Part shown: positions 34,656 to 43,722 of the stretch, piece after piece
How the letters are laid out: each line of letters starts with the position of its first letter
How positions within the stretch are numbered: position 1 is the first letter of the stretch
Translations under genes and position numbers: made by a program
Assembly (NCBI RefSeq): GCF_042679305.1
Contig: NZ_JBHTMP010000014.1
Location: 1 to 64,000 of the forward strand
Direction of reading: 5' to 3'
DNA length: 64,000 nucleotides
Origin: Micromonospora_H sonneratiae
Lineage (GTDB): Bacteria; Actinomycetota; Actinomycetes; Mycobacteriales; Micromonosporaceae
The notes under the pieces: model-generated
Database searches by the model: none
The model's input: the letters and a program-made list of their open reading frames with translations, nothing else
What the model was told of the DNA's origin: nothing

Positions 34656-35048
34656 TCAGGTGCGCCTGTCGCGCCGCTGCCTGATGGCAACGAGAAGGAC
34701 GCCGCCGGCAAGGAGGAGCATCAGACCGAGCGCCGGCAGCCAGCCCGGCAGCGGCTCGCTTCCCGTGACAGGTAGGTTGCCGCCGGACGGGCTCGGGTCA
34801 CCGGTCGACGCGGTCGGACTGGGTGGAGGGTCGGTCGTCGGCACCGGCAGCACCTCGAATGTGACATTGGCCGGTGGTATCGATGGCCGTACGGTGGCCT
34901 GGAGCAACGTGGGTGCATCCGGCCGGGCCGCTGATGCGGGCAACGGGCCGCCCACCGACAGAGCCGCGCCCAGGACCAGGCTCAGCACGATCGTCCGGTG
35001 GCCGCCCCGGCGACCACCCACCCGTCCCCTTCTGCCCTGCATGATCAT
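34656..35048 (-). CDS. Small LPXTG-type cell-wall-anchored protein
   Basis: 130 residues from ATG 35048 (GGAGG at 5 nt). The order is a signal peptide (TIVLSLVLGAALSVGG, cleavage near ASAA), a Pro/Thr/Ser-rich stalk (PTTDPPPSPTASTGD), the sortase motif LPVTG, a membrane helix (WLPALGLMLLLAGGVLLVAI) and a positive tail (RQRRDRR). This is a complete sortase substrate with only a short exposed part. No sortase gene is in the window. Confidence 0.85.
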   Translation of the reverse strand: MIMQGRRGRVGGRRGGHRTIVLSLVLGAALSVGGPLPASAARPDAPTLLQATVRPSIPPANVTFEVLPVPTTDPPPSPTASTGDPSPSGGNLPVTGSEPLPGWLPALGLMLLLAGGVLLVAIRQRRDRRT

Positions 35049-35165
35049 CGAAGCCTCCATCTCGGGCAACACGCACGACCGCTCCGGCGGATCTGCCTGG
35101 CGTACCGAATTCAGCGCGGATCTTCGCGCGACATCCCTCGTCCGGGCCGGCGTCGCAACGGAAAC

Positions 35166-35192
35166 GTGAAAGTCACTTTAGGCGACTTTCAC
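35166..35192. promoter_or_regulatory. 9-bp inverted repeat upstream of the LPXTG gene
   Basis: GTGAAAGTC at 35166-35174 is repeated inverted as GACTTTCAC at 35184-35192, spacer 9, in an AT-richer patch about 118 nt before the LPXTG start. It could be an operator. Confidence 0.35.
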
Positions 35193-35236
35193 TACTAAAC
35201 CCGGTACTCCGCTCAAATCCCTTCTGCGAACTACAT

Positions 35237-35267
35237 GTGGCCCCGGCTCACGACGAGCCGGGGCCAC
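35237..35267 (-). terminator. Perfect 13-bp hairpin after the crystallin-like gene
   Basis: GTGGCCCCGGCTC at 35237-35249 pairs perfectly with 35255-35267 around a 5-nt loop, 14 nt past the stop at 35281. Confidence 0.65.
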
Positions 35268-35280
35268 GGAAGCGCTCCGG

Positions 35281-35778
35281 TCAGCGGGCCCAGGTACGGA
35301 ACGTGTAGGTGTTGTCGTTCCAGGTGTCCCCGACGTAGCTCGAGTCACCGGCCGTCCCGTAGCGGGTGGTTCCCCAGTACGTCGAGATCGTCGACCAGAA
35401 GCAGGTCGGGAAGACCCGGTACGAGCTGAGGTTGTGGGACCAGTAGTCACCGGTACTGAAGGTGTAGCCCTCCTTGTCGCAGGTCCCGTAGTAGCCGTAC
35501 ACGTCCTGGTTGTACCCGCCGAAGTCGGCGTCCGTGTAGTACCGGGCGAGAGCGACGGCGCCACTGGCCCGGATCTCGGTGGCGTCGCAGACCTGCTTGA
35601 CCGGAATGGTCCGGGTCAGATCGTCCGGCTGCTGCATCATCAGCACGCAGCCGGCTGCGGGGCGGGCGGTGCCGGGCGTGACGGGTGCCGCGCCCGCCGG
35701 AACCGCGGTGGCCGCAGTGATGAGGACCCCACCGAGAAGGGCCAACGTGGCGCGGCCAATGCGCTTGAACATGGTCAT
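35281..35778 (-). CDS. Secreted beta/gamma-crystallin-like (peptidase inhibitor I36-type) protein
   Basis: 165 residues from ATG 35778; GGGGGGAA lies 5 nt before. Signal peptide (MFKRIGRATLALLGGVLITA, cleavage near AGAA), then a small Cys-containing domain: VKQVCDATEI, ARYYTDADFGGYNQ, STGDYWSHNLSSYRVFPTCF and GDTWNDNTYTFR. The repeated Y...DADFGG and GDYWNxxxSSYRV elements are typical of crystallin-type Greek keys and of actinobacterial I36 inhibitors. Expected outside the cell; the target is unknown. Confidence 0.8.
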   Translation of the reverse strand: MTMFKRIGRATLALLGGVLITAATAVPAGAAPVTPGTARPAAGCVLMMQQPDDLTRTIPVKQVCDATEIRASGAVALARYYTDADFGGYNQDVYGYYGTCDKEGYTFSTGDYWSHNLSSYRVFPTCFWSTISTYWGTTRYGTAGDSSYVGDTWNDNTYTFRTWAR

Positions 35779-36066
35779 GTGTTCCCCCCGAGGGAATTCT
35801 CGTACCGGTGTGCGGAGTGCCGCCGCCATGCACCACAACCGACGGTGATGGTGACTGCTCAGCGGAAGGCTCGGGTACCGACGCTAGGGTGAGCCGCTGC
35901 CACATCGCTGTCATTGTGCTGTCACCACAACCCGGCCGGGTCACCACGACGGTTGTCTGCCTGGTCGAGCCGGTCGGGCGTCCGGCGGGGCAGTCGACAG
36001 CGCCCCGCGCAGAACGGCCCACCACGGATCCGTTTGACCGTCGGTAGGGTGGGTAGCCCGCCGGCC

Positions 36067-36264
36067 ATGACGACGTCGAAGGCACCTGACGCCATGCTTC
36101 TCGGCGGTCCCCGGGACGGCGATCTGTTCACCGCCGAGGACGCCGCGATCATACAGCTGGAGATCGATGGACTGATCCAGCGCTACCTGCGGACCACCCG
36201 ACACGAGGATCATGACGGCCAGTCCATGGTCATCTTCGTGTACGACGGCGCCAGTGCCCCGTGA
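36067..36264 (+). CDS. Small hypothetical protein
   Basis: 65 residues from ATG 36067: MTTSKAPDAMLLGGPRDGDL, then AAIIQLEIDGLIQRYLRTTR and DGQSMVIFVYDG. The LLGGPRDGDLF start and the final strand look like a small alpha/beta domain, and high G/C third positions support coding. I recall similar short proteins in Micromonosporaceae. No ribosome site is evident, and no function is known. Confidence 0.65.
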   Translation: MTTSKAPDAMLLGGPRDGDLFTAEDAAIIQLEIDGLIQRYLRTTRHEDHDGQSMVIFVYDGASAP

Positions 36265-36383
36265 CCGCTGCGGGCCCTCCGGGCATGACGCCCCCTCCCC
36301 TGTCGCGATGCTGCCGGGAATCCAGGAACATCCACGTTCATGCCGTTCAGAGGGTGTCTGATCGCCTTCGATAGCCTGGGTGG

Positions 36384-37337
36384 GTGAACGACTCCTCCGT
36401 ACCGGCGCTCATGCGAACCGCGGCCACAGCGCTGCTGGACTCGCTGGACGGCCCAGCGCTCGCGTTGGCCGCGCATCCCTTCTCCGACGACGCCGGACGT
36501 CGATGGATCGAGTACCGTCCCCGCCCCCGACCCGGCGTCTGCATCGCGGACCTCGACCGCACCGCCCGCAAGGCCGCTCATCGGCTGCTGGCCACCGCAC
36601 TGAGCCCACACGCCTACGCCCAGGCCATGGCAGTCATCGCCCTGGAGGAGGTGCTGGACCGGAAGGAGGGCTGGCGACGGGGGCGGCACAGCGACGACTA
36701 CTGGATCGCGGTCTACGGCGATCCCCGACGCGACGACTGCTGGTCCTGGCGGTTCGAGGGACATCATCTTTCGGTCACCATGACGTTGGTCGACGACCAG
36801 GTCCTTCCGACACCGGTGTTCCTCGGCGCCAATCCGGCGCGGGTGAGCTACGCCGGCCGTACGGTTTCCCGGCCACTCGCGCCGGAGGAGGACCTCGCCC
36901 GGGCACTGCTGAACTCGCTGGAACCGAGCGGACGCGGCGCCGCGATCGTGTCGGACCAGGCGCCTGCCGACATCCGCAGTGCCACCGCGCCCTGCTTCAG
37001 TGACCGGATCGAGCCGGCCGGGGTCCGCAGGGCGAACCTCGGTCTGACCGCCCGCTCTCTGCTCGATCAACTCGTCGTGCTCTACCTCGACCGGCTACCC
37101 GAGGAACTGGCCGCTCGGGAGGCGACCCGGATCGCCACGGGCGACCTGTACTTCGCATGGGAGGGGCCGACCGGGCCGGCGCAGCGCCACTACTACCGGA
37201 TCCAGGGTGACGACCTCCTGATCGAGTACGACAACACCAGCGATGACGGCAACCACGCACACACCGTGTTGCGTCGCCCGTACAGCGACTTCGGCGACGA
37301 CGTACTCGCCACGCATCGAGCCCAGTCACATCCCTGA
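36384..37337 (+). CDS. DUF3500 domain-containing protein
   Basis: 317 residues from GTG 36384. The DUF3500 pattern is visible: MRTAATALLDSLD, AMAVIALEEVLD, DDYWIAVYGDPRR, WSWRFEGHHLSVTMTLVDD, TPVFLGANPARV, and late DLYFAWEGPTGPAQRHYYRI and DDGNHAHTVLR. The conserved His and Asp residues suggest an enzyme, but its reaction is unknown. It is convergent with the DUF2231 gene (20 nt apart). Confidence 0.9.
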   Translation: MNDSSVPALMRTAATALLDSLDGPALALAAHPFSDDAGRRWIEYRPRPRPGVCIADLDRTARKAAHRLLATALSPHAYAQAMAVIALEEVLDRKEGWRRGRHSDDYWIAVYGDPRRDDCWSWRFEGHHLSVTMTLVDDQVLPTPVFLGANPARVSYAGRTVSRPLAPEEDLARALLNSLEPSGRGAAIVSDQAPADIRSATAPCFSDRIEPAGVRRANLGLTARSLLDQLVVLYLDRLPEELAAREATRIATGDLYFAWEGPTGPAQRHYYRIQGDDLLIEYDNTSDDGNHAHTVLRRPYSDFGDDVLATHRAQSHP

Positions 37338-37357
37338 CGCGAGGCTCCGCACCGGAG

Positions 37358-37864
37358 TCAACGGCGGGGCGGTCGCCCGAAGCCCTCGGGCACGGTGCCG
37401 GAGGCCGACTCGAGGGCGTCGAAGGTCGCCGCCTCACCCGGGTTCCGGTCGAACTGTCGCACCAGGGTGACCCCCAACCAGACACCGACCGCGCCGATCA
37501 GCAGGCCGATCATCTCAGCCACCAGGAGACCACCGGTGACACCCGGCTCGGAACCACCGGTGCGGGCCAGGCAGACGAACACGAACAGCACCGCCATCAC
37601 GGCGTTGAGCAGGTTGAACGCTATGACGGTCCGCCGGGTCCGGTTGGCCGGCACGTCCCACAGGTCGACCATTCCGGCGGTCACCGTCAACACCGAGGAA
37701 ATCAGGGCGGCGACCACCGTCCAGTAGCCGACCTCCCCCAGGATGCCCGGACCACCGAGCACGTCGGTCAGGTCGAACACCGTGGCACAGACGTACAGGC
37801 CGAAGGGACAGGTCACCAGGATCGGCTGAATGGGGTGCCCCTGGACCCGAAGACGGCTTTCCAT
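37358..37864 (-). CDS. DUF2231 domain membrane protein
   Basis: 168 residues from ATG 37864 (GGGAGG at 8 nt). Four membrane helices: HPIQPILVTCPFGLYVCATV, VAALISSVLTVTAGMVDLWD, VIAFNLLNAVMAVLFVFVCL and LVAEMIGLLIGAVGVWLGV. The opening HPIQP is the DUF2231 signature. Function unknown; redox or cytochrome links have been proposed for the family. Confidence 0.88.
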   Translation of the reverse strand: MESRLRVQGHPIQPILVTCPFGLYVCATVFDLTDVLGGPGILGEVGYWTVVAALISSVLTVTAGMVDLWDVPANRTRRTVIAFNLLNAVMAVLFVFVCLARTGGSEPGVTGGLLVAEMIGLLIGAVGVWLGVTLVRQFDRNPGEAATFDALESASGTVPEGFGRPPRR

Positions 37865-37963
37865 GGCAGCGACCTCCCCAGTACACCCATCGACCATTGT
37901 CCAGGTTCGGGCCTACCAGGGAAAGCGTCACGACGACGGTGAACGGTCTCGCCGAGGCGCTGC

Positions 37964-38704
37964 TCAGGGGTTGCGGGGCCGGGCAACCGACGCCACGAGG
38001 CGCTCGGCCACCTCGCGCAGCGGGATCGACAGGGCCGCCGAGGCGGTCCGCAGTACCTGCAACGCCTCCGGTGCCGGGCAGCCACGCTGGGTCATGATCA
38101 CCCCGATCGCCTGGCCGATCAGCTCTCCGTTGACGAGCGTGCCGTCGAGCTCACCGACCAGGGCAGCCTGTCGGGCCCGGTCCCGTACCGCCGCCAGCAG
38201 CAGCCCAGCGTGCTCGGCCAGCAGCATCGCGGTAAGCTGCCGGTCCCCGACCAGGGTGTCCGGATCCCGGGCGTACAGGTTGATCGACCCGATGACATGG
38301 TCGTCGATGTCGACCGGCGCGGAGAGCACCCCGTGCACGCCGAGCGCCAGGGCCCGCCGGGTCCATGGCTGCCACCGGGCCTCGGTACGCAGATCCGTGG
38401 AGAGGATCAACTCCCGGCGGCGGATCGCGGCCATCGGCGGGCCGTCCACGCCGTGCTGAAGCCCATCCAGCTCACTCAGCCGGTGATCCGAGGCGGCCAC
38501 CGATGCCGGCTCACCGGCCCGGAGCATCGTCACCCCGCACCAGGTCACGCCCGGTATCGCGTCACGGCTGGTCCGTGCCAGATGGGCCAGGGCGTCATCG
38601 AAGTCGTCGCTGGTGATGAGGCCGGCGGTCAGCTCGCGTAGCAACGCGGCGGTTTCCAGCACTCCCAGGGTCTCGACACTGGTCTCCTGCGTCTCCAGCT
38701 TCAC
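37964..38704 (-). CDS. GAF and ANTAR domain regulator
   Basis: 246 residues from GTG 38704; the frame stays open upstream to 38836 with poorer character. The GAF domain (about 25-165) contains DAIPGVTWCGVTMLRAGEPA and HVIGSINLYA. The C-terminal ANTAR domain has GELIGQAIGVIMTQRGCPAPEALQVLRTAS. ANTAR proteins bind tandem hairpins in RNA and prevent termination. No sensor kinase is adjacent. Ligand and RNA targets are unknown. Confidence 0.88.
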   Translation of the reverse strand: MKLETQETSVETLGVLETAALLRELTAGLITSDDFDDALAHLARTSRDAIPGVTWCGVTMLRAGEPASVAASDHRLSELDGLQHGVDGPPMAAIRRRELILSTDLRTEARWQPWTRRALALGVHGVLSAPVDIDDHVIGSINLYARDPDTLVGDRQLTAMLLAEHAGLLLAAVRDRARQAALVGELDGTLVNGELIGQAIGVIMTQRGCPAPEALQVLRTASAALSIPLREVAERLVASVARPRNP

Positions 38705-38844
38705 CGCGCCGGAGCCCCCGCCACCACCGCGTGCGACGCGGTACGCCCAGTTCGTGCGATCGCCTGTGTCATGCTCACTTCTCCCCCGCGTCTCTCGGAC
38801 CCGGCCTACTACCCCTCCGGGCCACGGCCAAACCAAGGTGGGAA

Positions 38845-38880
38845 CGCCCCTTCTTGTCCCGAAAACGATAAGAAGGGGCG
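38845..38880 (-). terminator. Hairpin after secA2
   Basis: CGCCCCTTCTT at 38845-38855 pairs perfectly with AAGAAGGGGCG at 38870-38880 around a 14-nt loop, 13 nt past the secA2 stop. A GGGAA/TTCCC pair extends it with a bulge. Elements with AAGAAGGGGC arms recur in Micromonospora genomes. Confidence 0.65.
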
Positions 38881-38892
38881 CTTCCCTACTTT

Positions 38893-41187
38893 TCAGCGGG
38901 GGGTCGAACTGAGCCGTCGGCCGACCGCGGCGATCAGCCGGTCCAGCTCCGAACCGAACGGGTTGTCGTGCACCAGGTAGGTCCAGGTGGCGCTCGGACG
39001 AACCAGTTCCGCCTGGTCCGGCTGCCAGTCGTCGTCGAACTCGGTCTCCTCGAAGGTGGCCACCGTGCGTGCTTCGATCTCGGGGATCAGCGCGTTGAAT
39101 GCCGGCACCGCCGCCCGGTGGAACTCGTCCAGCGGGTCCAGCCGGCCCAGCGCCCGCAGGTGCACACCCTCACGGACCTCGGAGAGCTCAGCCAGGTGCT
39201 CGGCCCAGAGCCGGTCGAGATGGTAGAGCGCGATCGACCGGGCGGCCCGGGACAGGATGTCCTCGTCCATCTCCTCGGTCCGCTCCGGGAACCGCTCGAT
39301 CAACATGATCGCCGCAACCTCGGAGGTGAGCAGCCGCTCGCGGCGCTCGGCCAACGCCTTGCGCTGCTGCTCGATCACCACGCTGTAGCGCCAGGTGTTG
39401 CGGTGGATCTCGTAGTTGACCCCTTCGGCGATCCGCTGGGCATGCTCGACGGCGAAGTCGACCTGCTCGTCCGTGACCAGACCATCGGCGTTCATCCGGG
39501 GCGAGGACGGGATCGCGTCCGGCGCGTGCCGTACGACCAGGTCGTCCTCCAGACTGACGAAGAAGACCGAGCCACCGGGGTCGCCCTGCCGACCGGCCCG
39601 GCCACGCAGCTGGTTGTCGACCCGACGGCTGTCGTGCCGGCCGCTACCGATCACGTACAGGCCGCCCAGCTCGGCGACCCGCTCCCGGTCGCTCTGGTCG
39701 CTGCCACCGAGCCGGATGTCCACACCCCGGCCGGCCATCTGGGTGGAGACGGTCACCGCGCCGTACGCCCCCGCCTCGGCGATGATCGCCGCTTCCTCGT
39801 CGTCGTTCTTCGCGTTGAGCACCACGCACGGCACACCGGCGGCGTTCAGACCGGCGGCGAGCCCCTCGGACTCCTTCACGTCCAGGGTGCCGACCAGCAC
39901 CGGACGGCCCACCTCGTGGCACCGCTTGATCTCGTCGATCAGCGCTTCTTCCTTCTCCGCCCGGGTGGCGTAGATCCGGTCCGGATCGTCCACCCGCACA
40001 CACGGGGTGTTCGACGGGATGACCGCCACCTCCAGGGAGAAGAACTCCCGCAACTGGTCACCGACCAGCACGGCGGTCGCCGTCATCCCGCACACCGTCC
40101 GGTAGAGGGCGACGAACGCCTGCACCGTGATCGTGCCGAGCACCTCGCCCTCGGCGGTGGCGGAAAGTCCCTCCTTGGCCTCCACCGCCGCCTGGAGCCC
40201 ATCGGGCCAGCGACGACGCTGGGCGACCCGGCCACGCATCTCGTCGATCAGCTCGACCGCGCCGTCCCGGACGATGTAGTCCACGTCGCGGTGCAGCAGC
40301 GCGTGCGCGTGCAGGGCCACGTTGACGGCGGAGAGCTGCTCGATGTTCTCGTCGGCGAACAGGTTGATGCCGCCCAGCTTGTCCTCGACGGCGGCCAGGC
40401 CCGCCGCCGTGAAGGCCACCGAACGCCCGTCGTCGGCCACCTCGTAGTCCCGGCCCGCCCGCAACCCACGGACCAGTGTGGCGGCGGTGTTCAGCGGATC
40501 CTGCTCGCCCGGCACGGCACCGGCCAGCACCATCGGCACCCGGGCCTCGTCGATCAGGATCGAGTCGGCCTCGTCGACGATCGCGGTGGCCAATCCGGGT
40601 TGGACCCGGTCCTCCAGGTCGGTGACGAGTTGATCGCGTAGGAAGTCGAAGCCCGCCTCACTGACCGAGACATAGGTGACGTCCTTCGCGTACGCCTCGC
40701 GTCGCTCCTCGGCGCTGGACGCCTCGGTCACCCAGCCGACGGACAGGCCGAGCAGTTGGTAGACCGGCTCCATCCACTGCGCGTCACGCCGGGCCAGATA
40801 GTCGTTGACGGTCAGCACGTGCACCGGACCGTTACCCCGCCGGACGTGCCCGTACGCGGCGATCGTGGCGGTGAGTGTCTTTCCCTCACCGGTGGCCATC
40901 TCCGCAACCTTGCCGGAGAGCAGGGCCATGGCGCCGAGCAGTTGAACGTCGTACGGACGCTGGTCGAGGCCACGTCGGGCGGCCTCCCGGCCGATCGCGC
41001 AGATGTCGACGTAGTCGTCGGCCTTACCGGCCGCCTCGGTCAACTCGGCGTCGTCCAGCGCCGCCAACTCCTCCTCGCGCGCTTCGATGGCCGGCAGCCG
41101 CTTCTCCAGCGGCCCCAGATCGACGGTGCTGCCCGGCCGCTGGAGGAAACGCCGGAACTTGCTCTTCAACCGTTGCGACACACCCAT
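38893..41187 (-). CDS. secA2: Accessory Sec system translocase SecA2
   Basis: 764 residues from ATG 41187; TTG 41196 is possible. It is a SecA-type ATPase that pushes unfolded proteins through the SecYEG channel. Motifs: Walker A MATGEGKT, Walker B VDEADSILIDEARVP, and the motor-domain MAGRGVDIRLGG and QLRGRAGRQGDPG. It lacks the C-terminal zinc/SecB region and is shorter than SecA1 (about 900+ residues), as expected of SecA2. No accessory Sec partner gene (SecY2, glycosyltransferases of a GspB system) lies nearby, so it resembles mycobacterial SecA2. Confidence 0.93.
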   Translation of the reverse strand: MGVSQRLKSKFRRFLQRPGSTVDLGPLEKRLPAIEAREEELAALDDAELTEAAGKADDYVDICAIGREAARRGLDQRPYDVQLLGAMALLSGKVAEMATGEGKTLTATIAAYGHVRRGNGPVHVLTVNDYLARRDAQWMEPVYQLLGLSVGWVTEASSAEERREAYAKDVTYVSVSEAGFDFLRDQLVTDLEDRVQPGLATAIVDEADSILIDEARVPMVLAGAVPGEQDPLNTAATLVRGLRAGRDYEVADDGRSVAFTAAGLAAVEDKLGGINLFADENIEQLSAVNVALHAHALLHRDVDYIVRDGAVELIDEMRGRVAQRRRWPDGLQAAVEAKEGLSATAEGEVLGTITVQAFVALYRTVCGMTATAVLVGDQLREFFSLEVAVIPSNTPCVRVDDPDRIYATRAEKEEALIDEIKRCHEVGRPVLVGTLDVKESEGLAAGLNAAGVPCVVLNAKNDDEEAAIIAEAGAYGAVTVSTQMAGRGVDIRLGGSDQSDRERVAELGGLYVIGSGRHDSRRVDNQLRGRAGRQGDPGGSVFFVSLEDDLVVRHAPDAIPSSPRMNADGLVTDEQVDFAVEHAQRIAEGVNYEIHRNTWRYSVVIEQQRKALAERRERLLTSEVAAIMLIERFPERTEEMDEDILSRAARSIALYHLDRLWAEHLAELSEVREGVHLRALGRLDPLDEFHRAAVPAFNALIPEIEARTVATFEETEFDDDWQPDQAELVRPSATWTYLVHDNPFGSELDRLIAAVGRRLSSTPR

Positions 41188-41274
41188 GACGCGCAACGGT
41201 ACGCGACCGCGAGCAAAACCGTGCGTCCGCAGCCGCCGGATCCGGACTCCCGTCGCAGACCGGCCCGACCGACC

Positions 41275-42369
41275 TCAACCGGGGCCGGCGAGAACGGCCT
41301 GTACCTCGTGCCGTCGACCGGCGGCGAGAGCGGTCAGCAGGGCCGGCGCGGCGTCGAACGGCACGACGGTCGACACGAGACTGCTCCGCATCAGGTCGCC
41401 GTACGCCCGTAGCAGTTCGATGGTCTCCGCCGAGAGCCGTTCCCGGTCCCAGGTCGGGGCGAGCCCTCTGGGGACCCGGCCGATCTGCGCGCATTTCACG
41501 GTCAACGCGTTGTGGTGGAACTCCTCACCGAGGCGGACCTCGTCCGCGCCCTGCTGGTAGAAGGCGAGGTCGATCACCGTGCCCTGGGGGCGGAGCAGCC
41601 GCAGCGACAGGTGCAGCGCGGAGGCCTGTCCCCGGCACTGGAAGACGAGGTCGGCCCCCCGGTCCCCGGGTCCGTGCGACCACCGGGTCTTGAGCACCTC
41701 GGCGGGGTCGACTGCCTGCGGGTCCAGGGTCTCCAGCCCGAGCGCGGCAGCGACCGCCCGCCGCTGCGGCGTCGGGTCGAGCACCACCACCGAGGCCGCC
41801 GCGTGGTGCCGGGCCCACAGGGCGGTCAGCAGCGCGACCACGCCGGCACCGGTGACCGCCACCCGACGGCCCCGTACGCCGTCGCCGAGGCTGCGCACGT
41901 CGGTGCCGTACAGATCCGCGGCGGCGTGCAGAAGTCCGTTGGCGCAGATCGGCCCCATGTGGGCGACGTAGACGCCGAGCAGCGGGTCCAGTTCCTCCGG
42001 CAGCGGCACGAACCGGTCCACCAGTGGGTCGGCCAGATATCCGGTCCGATGGCCGTAGCACATCGCGCCGACCGTACCCACCTCGACAGCTGCGGTACGG
42101 CTCTCGACCACCTGCCCCACCTCCATGTAACCCAGTCGGGTCACCGGGTAGCCCGCCGACGGTTCGCCGGGCTGGAACAGGCCCAGGTCCGGGTTCCAGT
42201 TGACGGAGAGGTAGGGATTCGTGCCCTTGACGTAACTGAGTTCAGTGCCGGTCGACACCCCGCTGTACAGGGTCCGTACCCGGAAGGTCCCGTCCCGCAG
42301 CGGCGCCGGTTCCTCCTCCCGGATCTCGACCCGGCCCGGCGCCGACACCACCACGACCCGGTCAGACAT
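41275..42369 (-). CDS. Zinc-type MDR dehydrogenase-like protein
   Basis: 364 residues. The N-terminal GroES-like part (VVVVSAPGRVEIREEEPAPL, LYSGVSTGTEL) and the Rossmann motif VTGAGVVALLTALWARHH mark the medium-chain dehydrogenase/reductase superfamily. The usual zinc Cys/His of the catalytic site is not obvious (STGTELS in place of CHTD), as in threonine/bacteriochlorophyllide-a-type dehydrogenase members. It overlaps the upstream oxidoreductase by 8 nt and is co-transcribed. A sugar or cyclitol dehydrogenase role is inferred. Confidence 0.86.
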   Translation of the reverse strand: MSDRVVVVSAPGRVEIREEEPAPLRDGTFRVRTLYSGVSTGTELSYVKGTNPYLSVNWNPDLGLFQPGEPSAGYPVTRLGYMEVGQVVESRTAAVEVGTVGAMCYGHRTGYLADPLVDRFVPLPEELDPLLGVYVAHMGPICANGLLHAAADLYGTDVRSLGDGVRGRRVAVTGAGVVALLTALWARHHAAASVVVLDPTPQRRAVAAALGLETLDPQAVDPAEVLKTRWSHGPGDRGADLVFQCRGQASALHLSLRLLRPQGTVIDLAFYQQGADEVRLGEEFHHNALTVKCAQIGRVPRGLAPTWDRERLSAETIELLRAYGDLMRSSLVSTVVPFDAAPALLTALAAGRRHEVQAVLAGPG

Positions 42370-43396
42370 GGGCGCCGGCGCTCGCCCGTGAGGTCAGCCC
42401 CACGCCGACCCGTTCCGGCTGCCCTATCCAGCCGGCCGGGTCGAGCCGCACCTCCCGGCCGGTCGCCGCAGACCGGGCCACTGCGCAGGCCAGCCGGTGG
42501 GTACGCAACGCCTCCAGGTAGGGCACCCGGATGTCGTCGCCGACGCCCCGTACCGCGTCGACGAACGCCCGGTCCACGGCGATCCGGGCCGCCTCCGGGT
42601 CACCCGGGAAACGTTCCTCCCGGTCCCCCTCACGGACCACCAGCTCATCCTCGGTGATGCGCAGCGCCAGCCCGTCGGCCAGCACCTCTATCCCGGCGCG
42701 GTGCTTCCAGTCCAGTACGCAGGCCGAGGTCAGGGTGCCGACCGCGCCGCTGGCGAACCGCAGGACGGCAGTGGTGACCCCGTCCACGTCCGCGTCGTCA
42801 CACGGTGGTGACCCGTCGCCGTACGCCGTCACCTGGACCACCTCGCCGGACAGCAGCCGGGCCAGATCCAGTACGTGGGCGGCCTGCTCCACGACCGGTC
42901 CACCCGAGCGGTCGAGTTGGGCCCACCAGGGCACCGGCGGGACCTTGTCCAGCCAGGATCCGCTGACCATCCGTACCGGGCGGTCCATCAGCACCCGCCG
43001 GGCCTGCTCCACCACCGACAGGTAGCGCCAGTGGTGCCCGACCGCGGTGAGTACGTCCCGTCCGGCGATCAGCGCGGCGATCCGGTACGCGGTATGCAGG
43101 TCACCGGCGATCGGCTTCTCCACGAAGATCGGCAGCCCGGTGGCCAGCACCTCCTCCTCCACCGTTCCGTGCGCGAACGGCGGTATGCAGATGTAGACGG
43201 CGTCCAGGTCGGCTTCGAGCAGGGCGGCGAAATCCGCGAAGGCCGGTACGGTGTGCTGCTCGGACAGCCGCCGCGCCGCCTCCGGAACGACATCGGTGAC
43301 GCCCGCCAGTTCGACGTCGGCGAACTGGGAGAGCACCCGAGCGTGCCGCTGCGCCACGTTGCCCGCCCCGACCAGTCCCACCCGGCACCCGCGCAT
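42362..43396 (-). CDS. Gfo/Idh/MocA family oxidoreductase
   Basis: 344 residues from ATG 43396 (GGGAGAG about 6 nt upstream). The N-terminal NAD(P) motif VGLVGAGNVAQRHARVL, the family EKPIAGDL (EKP motif with the catalytic lysine), and VGHHWRY follow the Gfo/Idh/MocA pattern. Substrates are usually sugars, inositol or amino sugars. It is coupled to the MDR gene; the pair may oxidise the same carbohydrate in turn. Confidence 0.92.
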   Translation of the reverse strand: MRGCRVGLVGAGNVAQRHARVLSQFADVELAGVTDVVPEAARRLSEQHTVPAFADFAALLEADLDAVYICIPPFAHGTVEEEVLATGLPIFVEKPIAGDLHTAYRIAALIAGRDVLTAVGHHWRYLSVVEQARRVLMDRPVRMVSGSWLDKVPPVPWWAQLDRSGGPVVEQAAHVLDLARLLSGEVVQVTAYGDGSPPCDDADVDGVTTAVLRFASGAVGTLTSACVLDWKHRAGIEVLADGLALRITEDELVVREGDREERFPGDPEAARIAVDRAFVDAVRGVGDDIRVPYLEALRTHRLACAVARSAATGREVRLDPAGWIGQPERVGVGLTSRASAGAHV

Positions 43397-43425
43397 CCGT
43401 ACTCTCCCTCCGCCGATCCGAGCCA

Positions 43426-43461
43426 GCCATGATCGGCGCGAACGGCCATGATCGACGCGAA
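43426..43461. repeat. Two direct repeats of a 17-bp sequence
   Basis: GCCATGATCGGCGCGAA at 43426-43442 recurs with one change at 43445-43461. They lie just upstream of the Gfo/Idh/MocA gene start and may be binding sites. Confidence 0.5.
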
Positions 43462-43520
43462 TCGGCCGGCCTTCCCGGGCCGGCTCCCCGATGCCCGGCC
43501 GATCAAACACGCAGCCCGGT

Positions 43521-43580
43521 AGGCGGCCCAGACCGACCGGCGGCGGCCCAGACCGACCGGCGGCGGCCCAGACCGACCGG
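43521..43580. repeat. Three tandem 20-bp repeats in an intergenic region
   Basis: Three copies of CGGCGGCCCAGACCGACCGG (the first with AG in place of CG at the start) fill 43521-43580, followed by a 6-bp partial copy. The 326-nt space from 43397 to 43722 holds no gene; it also has the direct repeat at 43426 and GC-rich inverted repeats near 43466-43485. Confidence 0.9.
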
Positions 43581-43722
43581 CGGCGGTCAGTGATCCGGGC
43601 CGGGTGAAACGGACCCCGGCCGAACCTGGCCGACCGTCGAGATCAGGATGGTCGGTGGAGCGTGGTTAGCGTTCCCCCGACAACGGGAACCCGCACTAGT
43701 CGGATCATCTGGGGGTGTGCCT

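Noticed and set aside
38968..40641. 557-residue plus-strand open frame opposite secA2
   Set aside because: It is antisense to the secA2 gene with all its motifs; high GC produces long antisense frames.
43521..43580. CRISPR-like 20-bp repeats
   Set aside because: No spacers between copies and no cas genes in the window.
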